Positions 61,211 through 64,000 of a stretch of DNA of 64,000 nt are shown one piece after another; positions within the stretch are counted from its first letter, which is position 1, and every line of letters starts with the position of its first letter. Made by a program: the position numbers and the translations under genes. The notes beneath the pieces are model-generated. The model worked only from the letters and a program-made list of their open reading frames with translations, had not been told where the DNA came from and ran no database searches. The stretch spans positions 36,049,120-36,113,119 of the forward strand of contig OY740769.1 in NCBI GenBank assembly GCA_963513935.1, in the 5' to 3' direction. Origin of the DNA: Aphrophora alni (lineage: Eukaryota > Arthropoda > Insecta > Hemiptera > Aphrophoridae).

Positions 61211-62751
61211 TAGTTTTTTACATTCTTTTAAATTATAGTATAAACCTATCACAAAAATGAAAGAAAATGAACGGAATATAATTAGCCGAACGTAACGGTT
61301 TTTCACCAAAATATAACCAACACAGAATCTAATAGAAAGAATAGAGTATTAAGTATATGTAGACTACATATACAGCGAGCCTAATGACTAAATTCTATAG
61401 GATCGGAAAGAATACCGTAGTTTTAGTGTTTACGTTTTCGTGAAAGATATGATAATGGTTGGATTTTCGATATTAAAAACTCACTAATTAACCCAATGTT
61501 TAAATCACTCTATTAATAAGTAGCATCAATATTTGCTCCTTTGACAGCCAAAAGTCCTATATTTTTCCTATTTGGTTGTTTGTTCTAAAGGCCTTCCTTA
61601 AATTTTAATGAGTTATAAGTTTCATAATAACACTAATTGCAAAGTTTATAAAAGCATGTTAATGGGATGTATTTTCAAAGGCTACCGAATTGAAAGACAA
61701 GCGCGGACATTGATTAATCACTGTGCTGTAACGCTTTGATTTCAAGTTTACACTTTGTTACCTAGTTGGTCGATTGGAGTATTGCACAAAGTCGAACTTA
61801 ACCATTCAAAATGTTGAAAACCCACTAATTTTCTACTCTAACCATATTGAAACATTGATACTAAGCACTCAACTGATCCTCTGAAGTGATTTGGAATATA
61901 TTGTGTGTCTGTACCTTAACGATTACAAGTTTCTTCGTAATATAATGAATTCCTCCAAATTGACATAAGTGAGTTACTGCAGCCTCAAGCAAGCAGTTGA
62001 GAAAAATGCCCGAAAAACGTTATCTATTAATTTGAAAATTGTCAGTGTTTATTTTTAATTTATATACAATCATTTGCAAAATATAACATTTGTGAAAATG
62101 GCATGATATAACAAATATTAATTGTGGCTAATCGCGCAAATTGTATTATTGATTATTTCAATTATTTTTAAAAATAGTTAGACATTACGTTGTTTGGGGT
62201 AAAAATGATTCATAATCTTTATATTGTAACAATTTTTAGTTTGAATATAAACTACATTGTAAACCCTCAAGAATCGAATGATCGGTAAGTATATGGCGAA
62301 TTAAGGTTTAATTAGGGCGCTAAAACGCTTCTTTCCACTAATTATTTAGACAAGTACCAAGAAATATTTATAAGAAATATTTTAAAGTACCAAAGTTTAG
62401 TTATTGTTATTTTGGAAAAAACCATAACATTAATTAACTAACCAACTAAATCAATCAAACATTGGTTAAGCAATTAAAATAATTATTAGTAATAGTCATA
62501 AGAACGTATATTTCATATATAAATTCTTAATTAATTTTCCTAATCGGTATTTAAAGCTAGATGGTTAGAATTACGTTACTAAGTTCATAATTTAGGGAGA
62601 TTATATTTAACAATCATCAAAAACTGTTTTCAAAACTTAAATTTTGTATCTATTCCTTCAAATGTAAAGTTAAAAAATTTAACGAATCTAGTGATAAAAA
62701 AATATTCCAAATGGGTTTAAAAGAATTATTACATGTGTCGATACTATAAAC
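61211..62751. other. AT-rich stretch without a gene
   Basis: No recognisable coding sequence, although 61650-61990 is somewhat less AT-rich. Confidence 0.55.
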
Positions 62752-62753
62752 TA

Positions 62754-63221
62754 CAGGGTTATCATAAAATAATGGTGGGGTTTTGAACATGATTTAAATA
62801 AAAACAGAATTACTTACAGCTGTTGTTGTTTATTTATCTAAATCGTCGTCTGAAACAGTTTTTTTACATAACTAATGAATTTCGATATATGCACCATTAG
62901 TCGCTTGGCAAATATCCAAAAGATATTCAAGGTTTACTCAAACGTTAGTTAATATGTCTTTGTTAACGGTTGTCATTGCTTCATTAATCCTGTTCCTTAA
63001 GTGATTTAGGTCACGAACTTTTTCTCGAAAACTATGTTTTTGATGTACCCCCACAAGAAGAAATCGCGAGATATCAGCTCTGGACTCCTTGGAGGCCATC
63101 GTATTGTTTAAACAAACTTTTGGGTTATAGGTTATTAGCGATATCAATACAACACCACAGAATCTAACTACTCTCTTCGTATGAATTAGTGACACTCCGC
63201 TATTCTTTTATGACAACCCTG
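62754..63221 (-). mobile_element. 468-bp internally deleted mariner-like element with intact ends
   Basis: Left end CAGGGTTATCATAAAATAAT and inverted right end CAGGGTTGTCATAAAAGAAT are nearly identical. TA flanks each side (62752-62753 and 63222-63223). Between them only the C-terminal part of a transposase remains on the minus strand. Complete relatives are well over 1 kb, so most of the gene has been deleted while both ends survive, the usual structure of a nonautonomous derivative. Its ends differ from those at 31.7, 38.7 and 40.9 kb, so it represents another lineage. Confidence 0.93.
62872..63130 (-). pseudogene. C-terminal fragment of a mariner-like transposase
   Basis: Minus strand: WPPRSPELISRDFFLWGYIK in one frame (about 63040-63100) matches the WPPRSPDLTP-DFFLWG block and keeps the last catalytic Asp. 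After a one-base shift, FREKVRDLNHLRNRI, then NEAMTTVNKDILTNV, a stop where Trp is usual, then NLEYLLDICQATNGAYIEIH and a stop at 62872. This is the typical C terminus, with the L-ICRATNG-HIE motif nearly intact. The open minus-strand frame from 63195 reads the first block out of frame. One frameshift, one stop and loss of the first two-thirds of the gene make it nonfunctional. Confidence 0.9.
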
Positions 63222-63546
63222 TATATTAAATTTCATAAAAATCAATAGATCAGATGACCTGTACACTGTATAACAGACAGATATCTTTTAAAATAATACT
63301 AGTGAAATAGTCTTTTTCTAGTCCTTCCTATGACATTTTTAACTGACATTTCTGTAACAAATCAACGCTGATTTCGAATAACAAGTACTTTTTCTATACT
63401 ATTTGAACACAAGGAAAATAAATCAAGTAAATCATCTTAAGTATCGCAATAATAAACATACCTTCTCCATAAAATATCTCAACGCCAGGATATTTTTAGA
63501 ATAAAAGAAATTTATAATATATTGGTTTTACTTACGTCTGCTCATC
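63222..63546. other. AT-rich stretch without a gene
   Basis: Nothing recognisable. Confidence 0.6.
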
Positions 63547-63655
63547 CAAATTTGTTTCAATGCATTACGGTACTATATAATAGTACCGAAAATAACGCAT
63601 GTGACCATGGCTGATTAAATAGTCGAAACGGCCGTAATGCTTTAAAAGAAATTTG
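63547..63655. mobile_element. 109-bp inverted-repeat element with hammerhead-like words
   Basis: CAAATTTGTTTCAATGCATT with ACGG (63547-63570) is an imperfect inverted copy of 63632-63655 (4 differences by eye over 24 bases). Inside are a palindrome CGGTACTAT-ATA-ATAGTACCG (63569-63589) and, on the plus strand, GTGACCATGGCT...AGTCGAAACGGCCGTAA. The latter resembles, with two mismatches in the first box, the motif of the elements at 5817-6263 and 23757-23924. There is no coding capacity. The outer boundary is uncertain because no target duplication was identified. Confidence 0.65.
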
Positions 63656-64000
63656 TTATATAATACGTAGTACATTGACAAGCTCGGGCGTATAAAATAT
63701 TTTTATAAACTTATTAACAAGACGAGTATATTCTCATTTATCGCATAACATAGTTGGTAACCAAAATTGTATTGTATCCACTTTACAATAAATAAATCAG
63801 TTATTACAGAAGTCACACAGTTACATCCGAACACGGAAATATAAAATGAGTACAGATATATTTTGTAAGGAGTATGTGACACTTGTAGTGAAAGTTACGA
63901 TGGCTATTGTTGAACATTTTAATTCATCGTCCTACATTCTATCGTTTTTTGTTATTGTCTATGGTCTAACGGGATTTTTCCGCCCGTATTCAATGATAAA
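63656..64000. other. AT-rich stretch without a gene
   Basis: No recognisable coding sequence to the end of the window. Confidence 0.6.

Noticed and set aside
60996..61309. Open frames of 80 and 102 codons on both strands
   Set aside because: They are open only because they cross the run of N.
1..64000. CRISPR arrays, bacterial operons, rRNA or tRNA genes
   Set aside because: No direct-repeat/spacer arrays, no ribosome-binding-site-led gene clusters and no cloverleaf-forming sequences were seen; the composition and elements are those of an animal genome.

Overview
This is 64 kb of AT-rich animal DNA, most likely from an insect. I recognise no intact host gene, no tRNA or rRNA gene, and no bacterial features. 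The insect assignment rests on an interstitial block of the arthropod telomere repeat TTAGG (56592-56634), several decayed mariner-type transposases of kinds common in insects, and I-like and Jockey-like non-LTR retrotransposon remnants. It is inference; a hemipteran would fit, but nothing here is species-diagnostic. All longest reading frames are under about 100 codons. The ones that make sense are pieces of dead transposases or reverse transcriptases. The window therefore looks like intergenic or deep intronic sequence built from old transposable elements.

Layout. 0-12 kb: anonymous AT-rich DNA with two copies of a dispersed repeat (A; 165-400, 8200-8430), a CpG-dense island at 2.1-2.3 kb, a weak reverse-transcriptase trace (2825-3120), a foldback element (5817-6263) and two copies of repeat C. 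13-15 kb: a 5'-truncated I-like retrotransposon end with RNase H remnant and TAA tail (13147-13999), followed by a satellite of about thirteen 40-bp units (14351-14869). 19.8-20.4 kb: a broken mariner-like transposase. 22-26 kb: repeat D copy 1, a 168-bp inverted-repeat element (23757-23924), and two tracts rich in GCTCGA-like words. 27.7-28.1 kb: a Jockey-type reverse transcriptase fragment. 30.1-30.5 kb: a 424-bp element with perfect 35-bp inverted ends. 31.7-34.3 kb: the best-preserved element, a 2.5-kb mariner-like transposon with inverted repeats of about 400 bp, TA target duplication and a near-full-length dead transposase. 38.7-39.0 kb: a TA-flanked nonautonomous element. 40.85-42.27 kb: a nearly full-length dead classical mariner. 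47.7-48.0 kb: the N-terminal end of another transposase. 54.3-55.2 kb: the 3' end of an hAT element. 62.75-63.22 kb: an internally deleted mariner-like element with intact ends. 63.55-63.66 kb: a 109-bp inverted-repeat element. A 200-base assembly gap lies at 61011-61210.

The most interesting signal is a short structured motif in otherwise unrelated small inverted-repeat elements (near 5.9/6.15, 23.84, 63.61 and perhaps 36.04 kb): a CTGANGA-like box, a short hairpin whose stem sequence differs between copies while pairing is kept, then GAAAC and a second short hairpin. This order resembles the catalytic core of hammerhead ribozymes, which are known from Penelope-like elements and retrozymes. 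Activity is unproven and several copies are degenerate, so this is a hypothesis. The elements do not form a pathway; they record repeated invasion, internal deletion and decay of several transposon lineages.
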